A DNA stretch of 56,554 nt from Defluviitaleaceae bacterium (GCA_009786535.1 WQRX01000024.1:1-56554); one strand, 5' to 3'. Positions 26,894 through 36,020 are shown, counted from the stretch's first letter. The notes: a model not told the origin generated them from the sequence alone. Made by a program: numbers and translations.

Positions 26894-28021
26894 TTATAGG
26901 CGTTTTGATGTTTCTACAATGTACGGTTTTATTATGTTTTTATACGTAACACCGTTTGATTTGAAATCTAGCATGTTTATGGCGGGGTTGATGATGGTCG
27001 GGGTCTGCGTAACCGAGGAGGAAAATTGGGGGGCGTACATGGGGTTGGGAGCATAGGTTAATACCGTGGGTTTGGTTGATTTTACTTGCTTTAGGGCTTG
27101 GGCAAACTCTGCTATTTCGTGCGGGGTGTTGCTCGCCCCGCATAACAAATGGACGTTGGATTCTTTGTACTTCCGCGTGGCTTCGCGTTTTACATCGCCG
27201 TAATCCATAATGATGAAATTGTAATCATACTTGGGCAACATACCCTCGTAGAAATCTATGGTATCGTGGGTGAAGTAATCTTCTTCGGTGTCGAAGTTAT
27301 ATGCAGTAGCAATATTTTCAAGATGGTTGTGGGTATTAAGGGCGACATAGCAAGCCGTGCCACCATGGTTCTTAATAAAATTGGTAAGCCCCAATGCGAA
27401 GGTAGTCGTACCCACCCTGCGTGATGCACCAATGATGCCAATAGTGATATTTACGCAGTCGAAGCGGTAATGCTCATCTTCCATATCTTTTTCGATAATG
27501 CTTTGCGCCAACGGGTCTTTGGGTGCGGTATTAATAGGTGCAGGAAGTTTAAAGGGTGTGTCGTAAATTTTTACAAAGGGTTCTTCCTCATCCACTTCGT
27601 CATATTCCTGTGCATTAACTGCTTGGGGTTTATGCTTTAACAGACCATCAAAGGAAAGGCACTCGGCTATTTGTGCGAGTTTTTCTTCCATGATTGAAGC
27701 GGTAACAATATCCGTTACGCCGATTTTCACCAAGCTCCGCGATAAATCGTCTAGCCCGCTAATACTTTCATGGATAACGATAACCCGTGCGCTGTACATG
27801 GTTTGGAATGACTGTACCGCTTCTAAAAATTCCGTGTCGGTTTCGGATATGGCTAAGCGTTCTACGCAGAAGAAGCGACAGCTTGCAAACTTCCTCACTT
27901 CCATAATCATAAACTCCGACAAGATGAAGTTACCCGTGATTTTGCGTACATGCAGATTATTTTCCTGTGCCGCTATGTCTAGCAAGTTTGCACTTTCGCT
28001 ACGTGATAGGTATAAAATCAT
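26894..28021 (-). CDS. CpaE-like MinD/ParA-superfamily protein with degenerate P-loop
   Basis: A 375-residue protein with two domains, as in CpaE/TadZ of Tad pili: a receiver-like N-terminal half (ILYLSRSESANLLDIAAQENN, VIVIHESI) without clear acidic pocket residues, and a C-terminal MinD-like domain (IGIIGASRRVGTTTFALGL) in which the usual deviant Walker lysines are replaced by Arg-Arg-Val. A FIIMDYGDV Walker-B-like strand follows. Such proteins localise the pilus or transfer machine. The GGGAGG ribosome site supports ATG 28021. It is the last gene of the leftward transfer operon. Confidence 0.6.
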   Translation of the reverse strand: MILYLSRSESANLLDIAAQENNLHVRKITGNFILSEFMIMEVRKFASCRFFCVERLAISETDTEFLEAVQSFQTMYSARVIVIHESISGLDDLSRSLVKIGVTDIVTASIMEEKLAQIAECLSFDGLLKHKPQAVNAQEYDEVDEEEPFVKIYDTPFKLPAPINTAPKDPLAQSIIEKDMEDEHYRFDCVNITIGIIGASRRVGTTTFALGLTNFIKNHGGTACYVALNTHNHLENIATAYNFDTEEDYFTHDTIDFYEGMLPKYDYNFIIMDYGDVKREATRKYKESNVHLLCGASNTPHEIAEFAQALKQVKSTKPTVLTYAPNPMYAPQFSSSVTQTPTIINPAINMLDFKSNGVTYKNIIKPYIVETSKRL

Positions 28022-28049
28022 TTTTATTTTCCTCCCGTTTTTATGGGGT

Positions 28050-28883
28050 TTATGGGCCAATTATCCAAAATGCACCCCCTGCTCCTGCGCCCCTACGGGC
28101 TTCGTCCAGTATGAGTTGAAAATCCCATGGGCGTTCGCTTCGGCTAAGACTTGCAGGGTCGGCTACGAGGATTTGCCCGTCGGCGGTAACACCCCGCAAC
28201 ACAATAAAATGCCCACTACGGGTAAAATGCCCCCGTGCCATTAACGCGATAACGAGTTTACCCTCATGCAAGGCATCTAAAATACGCTGCGGGTTGTTTT
28301 GTACGTTGTACTCAACGGTAAGCCCAAAACCCCGCGCCCCGTTGGGGATTAAACTGTGAAATGAACCCTGCTCCCTTGCCCACCCGCCGTTAGCCACTGC
28401 CCATTCTGCCATTTCTATGGGGTCAACGATGCGGTCTGTTAGACTGGAAACCACAATAGAAAGCGCGGCGGGGCCGCAACCATGTGTACCGATGCGGTCT
28501 GTGCCAAAGGGTTGGTTGGCGAAGCGTATATCTAATTGGTTAAAATAAATGACATCAATTACACCGTCGGTAAAAACAATATCGCCGTAGTTAATGCCAC
28601 TACCCACGATATAATCGCGTTCGTAGATGCCGATGGTTTGGTTGTAGCCAAATTCTTGTTGGAAATTGGTCACTGCCCGAAGTTCATCGGGCAGTAACCA
28701 AGCGTACAGGAATGATAGCGGGCTTGTGAGTAAATACACGATAAACGCGGTTAATAATAAAAGCCCCACAACGGGGGCGGTGATGGCGATAAGCATTCGC
28801 CGCCGTTTTTCTTCATCGGTTGCTACATCTACCGCAAGTTTAACCAACAACTTTTTGACTGCCGCCGCTAGGGGAGCTGCCAT
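28050..28883 (-). CDS. Membrane-anchored C39-like cysteine peptidase
   Basis: A 277-residue protein. A membrane helix lies at about residues 33-58 (LIAITAPVVGLLLLTAFIVYLL), followed by an external domain. The papain-like peptidase C39-type catalytic set is visible: Cys in GTHGCGPAALSIVV, His in SGHFIVLRGV and Asp in ILVADPAS. In this position, right after VirB4, ICEs normally encode the cell-wall hydrolase that opens peptidoglycan for the transfer channel; here it may cleave peptide cross-links or process a transfer protein. ATG 28883 lies one base after the VirB4 stop and has GGGGGCAGG upstream. Confidence 0.7.
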   Translation of the reverse strand: MAAPLAAAVKKLLVKLAVDVATDEEKRRRMLIAITAPVVGLLLLTAFIVYLLTSPLSFLYAWLLPDELRAVTNFQQEFGYNQTIGIYERDYIVGSGINYGDIVFTDGVIDVIYFNQLDIRFANQPFGTDRIGTHGCGPAALSIVVSSLTDRIVDPIEMAEWAVANGGWAREQGSFHSLIPNGARGFGLTVEYNVQNNPQRILDALHEGKLVIALMARGHFTRSGHFIVLRGVTADGQILVADPASLSRSERPWDFQLILDEARRGAGAGGAFWIIGP

Positions 28884-28884
28884 A

Positions 28885-30732
28885 TTACCTGCCCCCCGCC
28901 TTGCCGAAGTAGTCAAACTTGTATTCGGGTATTTCAAAATTAACATGTAGGCGTTTTGCACCAATCACAAACAGGGCATGGCCGCGCTTCTTGGATAAAA
29001 GCAATTCTTCCTCGGCTTCGGTTAGGCTGTAGAGTTCTTTGGTTTCCAAGAGGTTTTTACCGTCTGTACCCATGAGGATTTTATAACAGGGAATATCCAA
29101 GAGAGCTTGTCCGTATTGCTTGATGCTTGGCGAAAGAAAATCCACCACCGAATGAGAAATAATCGCAAGCCCTGCTTCATATTTACGTGCGCGTTTTGCC
29201 ACGTTACGCAAAAATACAAGACTTTGCGGTACGCTTTCATCTATCATCAAGTACGCCTCATCGCAGATAAGCAGTACCCGTTCATTGCGGTCTTTGCTCA
29301 TCTGCTCCCAGCACCAAGATAGCAAAGTGAAATACTGCGCCCGTTTAATATTGTCGCCTGTGTTTTGCAAGCTGTGGGTGTCAAGGCAAATACACAGAGA
29401 GGAAGTTTCCACCGTGCTATGCCCGTTCCAAAGGAATTGGTCGCTGCCAAGAGCGAGGTCGTGAAACAGTAATGCCAATTCCTTGTGTTCATCGTCTTTT
29501 TGGGTTTTTGCTTTCTTTTCAAGCAAGGTATGAAGGTCGGTAAACGTGGGGAAGTCGGTATTTTTGAGATGTTTGATGTCTGTATCCCAATCAATATTAA
29601 AATTGTTATATAGTTCAATAATGGCCTGCTTGAGTATGGCGCGTTTCATGTCCGACAAGCTAGGGATATACAGCTTGAAAAATATTTCTAGGTTTTTTAT
29701 GTGTAATGCCATGTCACTCATGCCGTAGCCTTCGTCTACGTACAGGGGCGTGTCATTGTCGGGTTCGGCTTCGTCTGTATCGCGGGGGGCGGGACGGATT
29801 TGCAACGGATTTAACAACCCACGCTTATCGCCCCCTGCGTTTATCCAATCGCCGTTAAGGTTTTCGCATAATTCTTTATATTCTTGTTCCGGGTCAATGA
29901 AAATAAGTTTCGTACCCTTCATGTATTCCGCAAGGGCTAGGTGCTTAACGGCGGTAGATTTACCCACCCCCGCCACACCCATAATTACCATGTTGGAATT
30001 GGTGCGGTCATCGCCCCGTTTCCACGTATCAACAATAATTAAGCCCCCGCTGTTATCCTTGGCGAAATAATAACCCGTACCGTCATTAAACCCACTCGAA
30101 GCAAAAGGAAAACCGCCGACAAAGGTACTCATCGGCACGATGCGCTGTATGATGTTTTCAATTTTACCCACTGTGGGGAACGTGGGCGAGATATTTTGCA
30201 AACCCTCTTTTTGTAAACTCGCCAATGCCCTGCCTTTGCATTTCATTACACCCAGCACACTGTCTACCCTGCGCGTTACCTTGGTGAAGGATTTTTCATC
30301 GCGGGCGATGGGCATGATGGATATTGACATTAACCCAACGGTTTCACCGTTTTGGTCGATTTGTAGCATAATACGGTCGCCATCTTCGGCGGCCTTTTCT
30401 GCACGTTGGCGGGTAAGCGGGTCTTTTGCACCCTCGGCGGTGACGCGGTTATGGACGATGCTCTTGGAAATGGCAGTAATTAACGCGCTGTTATCCACAG
30501 GCTTGAACCCGATGGAAACAACGGTACTCGGAATGTTCGTGATTTTAGACAGCCAGCCCATGTCTACCTTCTGCGGAAACTTCACCACGCCGTATACCCT
30601 GCCTGTGTTTTCGCCAATGACTAAGCTGTTGCGTTTAATTTCCAACCCCATGGGGGTAATTACATTTAACAGGGCTTGGTTGACGGGTGCAAAATCGGTA
30701 GGCTTCTGTTTGGGTAACATTTTATTTATCAT
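28885..30732 (-). CDS. VirB4-like conjugation ATPase
   Basis: A 615-residue ATPase that powers the type IV secretion channel. The N-terminal 200 residues are the VirB4/CagE-type domain. The C-terminal AAA-type domain has Walker A GVAGVGKSTAVKHL near residue 255, FIDPEQEYKEL, and Walker B VLLICDEAYLMID near 495, followed by RKYEAGLAIISHSV. The length matches the compact VirB4 (TraE-like) of Gram-positive ICEs. It overlaps the upstream gene by four bases (ATGA) and is followed at one base by the peptidase gene, so the three are coupled. Confidence 0.9.
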   Translation of the reverse strand: MINKMLPKQKPTDFAPVNQALLNVITPMGLEIKRNSLVIGENTGRVYGVVKFPQKVDMGWLSKITNIPSTVVSIGFKPVDNSALITAISKSIVHNRVTAEGAKDPLTRQRAEKAAEDGDRIMLQIDQNGETVGLMSISIMPIARDEKSFTKVTRRVDSVLGVMKCKGRALASLQKEGLQNISPTFPTVGKIENIIQRIVPMSTFVGGFPFASSGFNDGTGYYFAKDNSGGLIIVDTWKRGDDRTNSNMVIMGVAGVGKSTAVKHLALAEYMKGTKLIFIDPEQEYKELCENLNGDWINAGGDKRGLLNPLQIRPAPRDTDEAEPDNDTPLYVDEGYGMSDMALHIKNLEIFFKLYIPSLSDMKRAILKQAIIELYNNFNIDWDTDIKHLKNTDFPTFTDLHTLLEKKAKTQKDDEHKELALLFHDLALGSDQFLWNGHSTVETSSLCICLDTHSLQNTGDNIKRAQYFTLLSWCWEQMSKDRNERVLLICDEAYLMIDESVPQSLVFLRNVAKRARKYEAGLAIISHSVVDFLSPSIKQYGQALLDIPCYKILMGTDGKNLLETKELYSLTEAEEELLLSKKRGHALFVIGAKRLHVNFEIPEYKFDYFGKAGGR

Positions 30733-31415
30733 CGGTTAAATCCCCCTTCAATAAGCGGTATCGCCGCCTCAAAATTGTTATCTTCAATATGGGTATAACT
30801 CGGATTGTTTACGAGGTTGCACAGGCGAACAATGTCTTGCTGCCCTAAAATTTCGCAGGGGATTTTACAGCTTGAGAAATTGTCTGCCATGAGCCGTGCG
30901 CGGTTGATGAGTTCCCGCTCCACGCCGTCTACTGCTTTATCCCACAAGACGATGTAAAACTGGCGTTCTACAATGTCGCCCCCCATGGCAAAGTTAGACA
31001 TTTCCACCATTTCGGCCTTTAATAATTCCCGTTGGGTGGCATTGGGGGTCATTAGCATGGAGTGCAATTCGGAAAGCAAGGGTGAAATGTCAATAGGGCG
31101 TGAAACGGCGATAAACTTAAACGGGAAGTGTGTACCCGACATTTCCGCGGTAAGGGTACGCACGATGTTCCGTTTTTCCGTTTTAGAATAAAGGTCAATG
31201 CTTATGGGCGTTAGCTTCAAATAACATAACGCCATATCATCGCGGGTGTAGAGGAAGTTCGCGCATATATCCTTGACGTTAATAAATTCGTTGGCGACTA
31301 CGGCGTTGGTGGTAGTTTTATCTTTGTATTTATTCGCTTCCGCTTGTTTAATAAAGAAAAAAGCGGCGAATCCGCCGCCAATGCAAATGAAAATCATAAT
31401 GATAGATAAGAGCAA
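30729..31415 (-). CDS. Membrane-anchored transfer protein of unknown role
   Basis: A 228-residue protein with an N-terminal membrane helix (LLSIIMIFICIGGGFAAFFFI) and a soluble domain with an Asp-Met-Ala-Leu-Cys-Tyr core and EKRNIVRTLTAEMSG. The order of strands (DICANFLYTRDDMALCYLKL, KFIAVSRPIDIS) recalls the N-terminal domain of VirB4/TraC ATPases without the ATPase part. The TTG start at 31415 has GGAGGTG nine bases upstream. Coupled to VirB4 by an ATGA overlap, it probably tethers or regulates that ATPase. I do not recognise a named family. Confidence 0.5.
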   Translation of the reverse strand: MLLSIIMIFICIGGGFAAFFFIKQAEANKYKDKTTTNAVVANEFINVKDICANFLYTRDDMALCYLKLTPISIDLYSKTEKRNIVRTLTAEMSGTHFPFKFIAVSRPIDISPLLSELHSMLMTPNATQRELLKAEMVEMSNFAMGGDIVERQFYIVLWDKAVDGVERELINRARLMADNFSSCKIPCEILGQQDIVRLCNLVNNPSYTHIEDNNFEAAIPLIEGGFNR

Positions 31416-31430
31416 GTGATAACACCTCCG

Positions 31431-33281
31431 TCAATTTCTAGGCGCAACGCGCCAATCGTCAAATAGCGTACCGTTAATGGTTACATGGTCGGTTAAATTC
31501 ATGGATAACATGCCGCCGGGTGTCCATGCGTCTAACACCCATGTGTAGACGATATACGAACCGTCGGGAAACCACACGGGTGTAAAATGAGAACGGCGGT
31601 TAAAGGTACTAAAGGGGTTATGTTGAAATTCCATGCGCGTGGAAAATCCCCCCTCCATTAGTTCAAGTAACCGCCAATAGGTGGTGTAGTGAAATTCGGG
31701 GAAGTAGCTTACCGCCGTTTGTGCACCTGTCACATGAATGCTTGGTGCATTGGTAGAAAAACTTGTGGTAACTACGTTATTTACGCCGTACCCGCTTTTC
31801 ATGGTATTGCCTACGGCAGTGGGTACTTTGGCATCGGGGGTGATACGGCTTGTGGCGGTTAGGCTTGCGGAGTATGCGTTGGTGAAAAATTCAAACCAGC
31901 CGTTATCTACCCATTCGCCGAAGTCATACCACTGGCCGAAGTCGTGATAAAAGCCCGCGCATTCATAACTTCCAAAATCCTCGTAACTTCCGCCATCTTC
32001 GCTATCTTCATCTTCAACCCACTGCATGTTTGATACCCATTGGTCGTTGCTTACCCAGCTTATATCTTCAACCCATTGCCAATCGTATTCCCATTCCCAA
32101 TAAGGAATCCATAACGCCCACCATACTGTCCACTGTGCCGAGGTACGCTGTGCATTATTGGGTGGCGATACCGTAGAAAAGTTAAGGTGGCGGTCGGTGG
32201 CGCGCGGGTCGGGGGGAGGGTTTCGTTCGAGGTCTACGATGCGGGCATTGATTTGCTCATCGCTCAGATAACCCGTACATGTACTGATGGTAATGGTGAC
32301 GTTTTGCTCGGTGGGTGGGGTCGTCCATCGAAACCATACTACTTGGCTACTATCTTCGGGGATAACAATATTGCTCATGGTGTACGTGCGCCCCAACACA
32401 TAAAATGTTACAGTAGCGGATGCGTGTGGATTTATTTCATCAACGGTACTCAACGTAACCGCCGTTATTACTTCGGTGTTGATGCGGTATTCCCGCTCAA
32501 ATGATGCGGGTGGCGGGGGAACGGTTACAGGTGCATCGGTATAACTCACAATACCCACGCCCAAATATCTGAGAATGGTGGCATTGGATTGTGTGCCTGT
32601 TGCCGTTCCTGTGAATGCGGGTATGCCTAAGTCCGTATGTTCCAAGAACAGGGCAAGGGGTAGATTTTGGTGGGATAAACTCGTCATACGGTTGCGTAAT
32701 GCGCCGTTTAGTTGTTGGTCGTAAAGCGCGGCTTCGTGGGCGGTCATGGCTACGTTGTTGCCTTGGAAACGGAAAAAAGCGATGGGTTCGATGACAAGCC
32801 TGTATGCACCGCTTACTAATCGTTCAAAGGGAATGTCGAAGTCATTGGCTATCATCATGGCCGCACCTTCGGAGGTGAAGTATCGGCGTATTGCATCAAT
32901 ATTGGCACGGCTTCCGCTACTGATAATGCGCGGCAGTGCGGGTGATGGGTTTCTAAAGGAAAACCCGCCTACAATCGGGGATAAACTACGTCCACCCGTA
33001 TATTGCAACTTCGACACGTTACCGAAGTGCATGACATTGTTTGCGGGGGTCATATTGGTGTAGTTAATCGGCGTACCCAATGTAGCTCCCGTTTCTGCGT
33101 GAACAATGGAAACCCGCACACCATCATTACCCGGATTCCAAAAGTCTGTAGCTGTGCCTTGCCCCATACCACCACCCCCGCCGTCTATGTTGGGGTCGCC
33201 ATCGGCGAATGCGGTGATGGGCGTAAAATATAAAAGAAAAAGTATTGCGAAAAATAAGACCGTTAAATTTTTTATCATCAT
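31431..33281 (-). CDS. Large secreted transfer-region protein with Trp repeats
   Basis: A 616-residue exported protein. The signal peptide is MMIKNLTVLFFAILFLLYFTPITAFA. The mature part starts with a Gly-rich stretch (DGGGGGMGQG) and is mostly beta-rich. A distinctive central block near residues 380-450 has imperfect Trp units (WVED, WVSN, WVSN, WVED) followed by aromatic-acidic units (YEDFGSYE, YHDFGQWYDFGEWVD). Location just upstream of VirB4-related genes points to a surface role in mating contact, perhaps an adhesin or pilus-associated protein. GGAGG lies just before ATG 33281/33278, either of which could be used. Family unknown. Confidence 0.55.
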   Translation of the reverse strand: MMIKNLTVLFFAILFLLYFTPITAFADGDPNIDGGGGGMGQGTATDFWNPGNDGVRVSIVHAETGATLGTPINYTNMTPANNVMHFGNVSKLQYTGGRSLSPIVGGFSFRNPSPALPRIISSGSRANIDAIRRYFTSEGAAMMIANDFDIPFERLVSGAYRLVIEPIAFFRFQGNNVAMTAHEAALYDQQLNGALRNRMTSLSHQNLPLALFLEHTDLGIPAFTGTATGTQSNATILRYLGVGIVSYTDAPVTVPPPPASFEREYRINTEVITAVTLSTVDEINPHASATVTFYVLGRTYTMSNIVIPEDSSQVVWFRWTTPPTEQNVTITISTCTGYLSDEQINARIVDLERNPPPDPRATDRHLNFSTVSPPNNAQRTSAQWTVWWALWIPYWEWEYDWQWVEDISWVSNDQWVSNMQWVEDEDSEDGGSYEDFGSYECAGFYHDFGQWYDFGEWVDNGWFEFFTNAYSASLTATSRITPDAKVPTAVGNTMKSGYGVNNVVTTSFSTNAPSIHVTGAQTAVSYFPEFHYTTYWRLLELMEGGFSTRMEFQHNPFSTFNRRSHFTPVWFPDGSYIVYTWVLDAWTPGGMLSMNLTDHVTINGTLFDDWRVAPRN

Positions 33282-33343
33282 CTGCCTCCAATCAAAAAGG
33301 AGCAAGCGTTGTGCCTGCTCCTTGGTTATTTTTATCGGGTGAA

Positions 33344-34036
33344 TTACCCCATGTTGCCTATTTGTTTATCCCAATCGCCATCCGAACCACTTTGCCCGCC
33401 TTGGTTTTGCCCACTGCTTTGCACCCATCCAAAACCGGGTACATATACCGCGCCGTTGTTGCCGCCACCTTGCGGTGTGTTATTCGGTGGGGTGGTCGGT
33501 GCGGGTTGCGTTGTTGTAGCGGGGGGCGTGGTTATTGGGGGTGGCGTAGGGGTCGGAAGATTAGGTTTTACATCAGGGTTGGTGAGTGCGGGGTCAAGGG
33601 CATTGTGTGCTTCCACATCTTCAAGGGTTGCGTAACCGTCCCGCTCGCCTGTAAACGCCGTATCGGGTAACTTCGGCGGGGCGGGTTGTGCCGTTTCAAC
33701 TTGGGTTAATTGAATGTCGGTAATATCGCGTTCCTGTTCCATTTGCTCGGCAGTGATGGGGAGCAAAACAATGGCGGGTGGGGCAATGGTAGGTGTGGGT
33801 TCAATTATCGGCACGGGAATGTATACTGTGCCAACATCATTTTGCACTACGGACAGGCCACTCTCGATATAGCTAACTGCCGTGTCTGCGATTGTGGTGT
33901 TGTACACTTCTTCATCGGGTGTATCTGCGTTGGTTGCCTGTTGCGGCAGGGGATTAAAGGTAAAATATAACCCAACCAACACAACAGCGGCGAATATAAA
34001 TGTGATTACCTTTACTGCTTTTCTATCCTTGAACAT
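33344..34036 (-). CDS. Membrane-anchored Pro/Thr-rich protein (DUF6550-like)
   Basis: A 230-residue protein with an N-terminal anchor (residues 8-27, VKVITFIFAAVVLVGLYFTF) and an extracellular part that is low complexity: Pro/Thr/Ile blocks in the middle (PTPTIAPP), PTPTPPPITTPPATTTQ near 165, and a Gly/Gln/Asn-rich end. It resembles DUF6550-type proteins of clostridial ICEs. The long proline-rich spacer suggests spanning the cell wall. AAGGAGG precedes the ATG. It belongs to the leftward transfer operon, directly before the secreted Trp-repeat protein. Confidence 0.55.
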   Translation of the reverse strand: MFKDRKAVKVITFIFAAVVLVGLYFTFNPLPQQATNADTPDEEVYNTTIADTAVSYIESGLSVVQNDVGTVYIPVPIIEPTPTIAPPAIVLLPITAEQMEQERDITDIQLTQVETAQPAPPKLPDTAFTGERDGYATLEDVEAHNALDPALTNPDVKPNLPTPTPPPITTPPATTTQPAPTTPPNNTPQGGGNNGAVYVPGFGWVQSSGQNQGGQSGSDGDWDKQIGNMG

Positions 34037-34228
34037 AACCGATTCCTCCTTATGATTACGTGGGGTGGTGTTGCCGTTTCTTCATTACATATACTTATTA
34101 TAGGGGATGTTTGCTGACCGTCCAGTCGGAATAGCGCACAAACTTTTGCGGTTCACGCACTCGCTTTCCAGTGCAGAACCCACAAAATTTGGATAACTTA
34201 ATCCCATGTGTTGCTACAGGATGAAAAA

Positions 34229-34258
34229 TTGCATTTCTATATTCTAATGCCGTATAAT
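34229..34258 (+). promoter_or_regulatory. Promoter of the acetyltransferase-like gene pair
   Basis: TTGCAT (34229-34234), an 18-base spacer and a perfect TATAAT (34253-34258), 22 bases before the ATG at 34281. It reads against the surrounding transfer operon. Confidence 0.7.
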
Positions 34259-34280
34259 ATGACTACGAGGTGACACACTT

Positions 34281-34808
34281 ATGGGGTTGGATATTTTAAT
34301 AGATAAACTCACGCCCTGTCTTATTGAAATAAAAACGGGTGAAGTAAAAAATACGGTGTTCATGTTGGCTAACGAAATCGAATTACGCAATTTGCCTCAA
34401 AAAGGTTGGCTTTTCGATTGGGAGCAACTCGAATCGGGCAACATAAACATTTACAAGCTACTTGTTGAGGACAGTGATGTTATACAGGGCTTAGTAGCAT
34501 TGGAAGTAATGCGTGGAACGGTATATGTCGTATTGGCAGAAAGCGCGCCACACAACCAACCCCAAAGCAAAACTTATGAAGGCGTTGGGGGTCATTTATT
34601 TGCCATTGCCATAAAATTATCCATCCGAAATGGTTTTGGCGGGCATATTCACTTTGATGCAAAAAACTTAAAATTAGTTCAACATTACAAAGATGCTATA
34701 TTCGCCACACATATTGGCGGTTTTCACGAATATAGAATGGATGTAGATGAAGATGCCGCGTTGAAAGTGATTGAAAAATACACCTTGGAAGGAGAGTTTG
34801 GCACATGA
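34281..34808 (+). CDS. GNAT-like small protein, first of a two-gene antisense cassette
   Basis: A 175-residue protein. N-terminal MGLDILIDKLTPCLIEIKTGEV and later VQGLVALEV, VLAESAPHNQ, GVGGHLFAIAIKLSIRNGFGGHIHFDAKN fit a GNAT-type acetyltransferase fold, with the glycine-rich GVGGHLF turn at the acetyl-CoA pyrophosphate position. The same protein type is, as far as I recall, found in other bacterial mobile elements next to a short partner. A GNAT-type toxin is one possibility. It has its own promoter and GAGGTG ribosome site, and overlaps the next gene by four bases (ATGA). Orientation is opposite to the transfer genes. Confidence 0.5.
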   Translation: MGLDILIDKLTPCLIEIKTGEVKNTVFMLANEIELRNLPQKGWLFDWEQLESGNINIYKLLVEDSDVIQGLVALEVMRGTVYVVLAESAPHNQPQSKTYEGVGGHLFAIAIKLSIRNGFGGHIHFDAKNLKLVQHYKDAIFATHIGGFHEYRMDVDEDAALKVIEKYTLEGEFGT

Positions 34809-35023
34809 CAGCAGAAGCAATTAAACACTCGCAAGAATACGACACCCTTTTTCAAACATATGGCGGTACGCTTGCACCTGTTGAAATTGGTGGGGTGAAT
34901 CAAAACCGCAATTCAAAATGCGGGCATATTGCGCTTATGAAGTTTGTTAAAGAAAATAATGAACCATTACCCTTAACTGCCGAACGAGCAAATGAAATTG
35001 CGGCACTTTTGCACGTAAAATAG
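34805..35023 (+). CDS. Small partner of the GNAT-like protein
   Basis: Seventy-two residues (MTAEAIKHSQEYDTLFQTYGGTLAP ... AERANEIAALLHVK), soluble, with a helical C-terminus. It overlaps the upstream gene by four bases, so the two are translated together. A short protein coupled to a GNAT-like partner in a mobile element fits a toxin-antitoxin or enzyme-plus-regulator pair, but no antitoxin DNA-binding domain is visible. A 13-bp stem terminator follows 17 bases after its stop. Confidence 0.45.
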   Translation: MTAEAIKHSQEYDTLFQTYGGTLAPVEIGGVNQNRNSKCGHIALMKFVKENNEPLPLTAERANEIAALLHVK

Positions 35024-35040
35024 ATATTATATATCAACAA

Positions 35041-35078
35041 AGCCCTTGCTTGCGCGGCATATCGTGCAAGCAAGGGCT
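35041..35078. terminator. Terminator between convergent genes
   Basis: A perfect 13-base stem, AGCCCTTGCTTGC (35041-35053) with GCAAGCAAGGGCT (35066-35078), followed on the plus strand by AATTTTA. It separates the rightward GNAT-like pair from the leftward transfer genes and may work in both directions. Confidence 0.65.
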
Positions 35079-35088
35079 AATTTTATGC

Positions 35089-35634
35089 TCAAAACCGCGG
35101 AGTCCACCCTGCTGTGCATCGTATCGTTATCCGCATGGGCGGGAGGCGTTCCCACCCAAACGATAGCGGTACTTCCAACCGAATCGTGGCATGGGCAAGA
35201 AATTGTCGGGCAGTATCTCGATTGGCGGGTGCAAAGGGTGCGTTAATGATTTGAATATTCAAGTTAGATAATCGGTACTCCACCGTACCCCCTGCGTATT
35301 TCACTAAATACCCACCTTCGCGTTGTAACCCCAGCAGTTCACTCAACCTAGCATACACATCTCCTGTGTTAAATTGCTCCCGAAAACCGCTTCCATCATT
35401 CACAAACCCACCACTATGCCCTTCACGTAAAGAAGCGTATACGTCGGAAAAATTACCCGTGGAAACGGATATGATGGCCGATTGCAAACTATCTCGTACC
35501 CCCTGTGCAATGATTAATAACCGCATATACTCAAAGGCGGCACTGGCAACGATGACAATAGAGAGCGCAATAGCAATAGTAAGCGGGTAGGACAGGGCCT
35601 TTTCGCAACGCAAGATGTTTCTAATTCGCTTCAT
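35089..35634 (-). CDS. TadE/TadF-like minor pilin
   Basis: A 181-residue protein with a short basic leader (MKRIRNILRC), then one long hydrophobic helix (YPLTIAIALSIVIVASAAFEYM) and an external domain of about 140 residues. This is the layout of TadE/TadF minor pseudopilins of Tad/Flp pili. Its start at 35634 has GAGGTG eight bases upstream and the gene overlaps the preceding one by four bases. It ends the Tad-like block of the operon. The sequence is divergent, so the call depends strongly on neighbours (TadC, TadB, CpaF). Confidence 0.6.
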   Translation of the reverse strand: MKRIRNILRCEKALSYPLTIAIALSIVIVASAAFEYMRLLIIAQGVRDSLQSAIISVSTGNFSDVYASLREGHSGGFVNDGSGFREQFNTGDVYARLSELLGLQREGGYLVKYAGGTVEYRLSNLNIQIINAPFAPANRDTARQFLAHATIRLEVPLSFGWERLPPMRITIRCTAGWTPRF

Positions 35635-36020
35635 CGCCAAAACACCTCGCTTTTGCCTATCGCCCTAGAGATTAGGGTTATCGGGAATGAGCCAAAGTTG
35701 AAAAAGCCTATGTCATGTTGCAAAGTAAGGGTGAGGGTTACTTCCGTGTCGATTTGAATATTGCCCGTTCTGCTCCATGAAATGTCGGGACTGATGCCCA
35801 AGGTGTTGCGGAGTTGGGTTGCCCGTGCGTTGGTTTCCGCGCCGACACGCCCTGATATTTCCGCTTCCCGCACCAATTCGGCGGCGAAGGTATCTAATTG
35901 ATGCTTGGCGATAAACACGGGGAATACATGCACCGCCAACGCAACAAACAGCATGATAACCAGCACCGTAATGACTACATCAATGTAGCCCTCGGCGCGG
36001 TTGGACTTTAACAGCTTCAT
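35631..36020 (-). CDS. DUF4320-like TadE-type pseudopilin
   Basis: A 129-residue protein: leader MKLLKSNRA, then EGYIDVVITVLVIMLFVALAVHVF, one hydrophobic helix, and a beta-rich external domain. It matches the DUF4320 proteins found in clostridial ICEs beside CpaF and TadC-like genes. The NRAEGYID sequence repeats the NRGEGFVD and NKAEGFVD motifs of the two small prepilin candidates at 46041 and 46795, suggesting processing by the same peptidase. ATG 36020 follows AAGGGGTGG. The gene starts eleven bases after TadC and overlaps the next one. Confidence 0.7.
   Translation of the reverse strand: MKLLKSNRAEGYIDVVITVLVIMLFVALAVHVFPVFIAKHQLDTFAAELVREAEISGRVGAETNARATQLRNTLGISPDISWSRTGNIQIDTEVTLTLTLQHDIGFFNFGSFPITLISRAIGKSEVFWR

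Noticed and set aside
28885..31415. VirB4 split into two genes
   Set aside because: The 615-residue product already has the full VirB4-type N-terminal and ATPase domains and a normal length, so the coupled upstream gene is more likely a separate membrane protein.
35046..35246. A rightward 66-codon frame after the GNAT-like pair
   Set aside because: It begins in the terminator stem and runs antisense to the TadE-like gene; it is a shadow frame.
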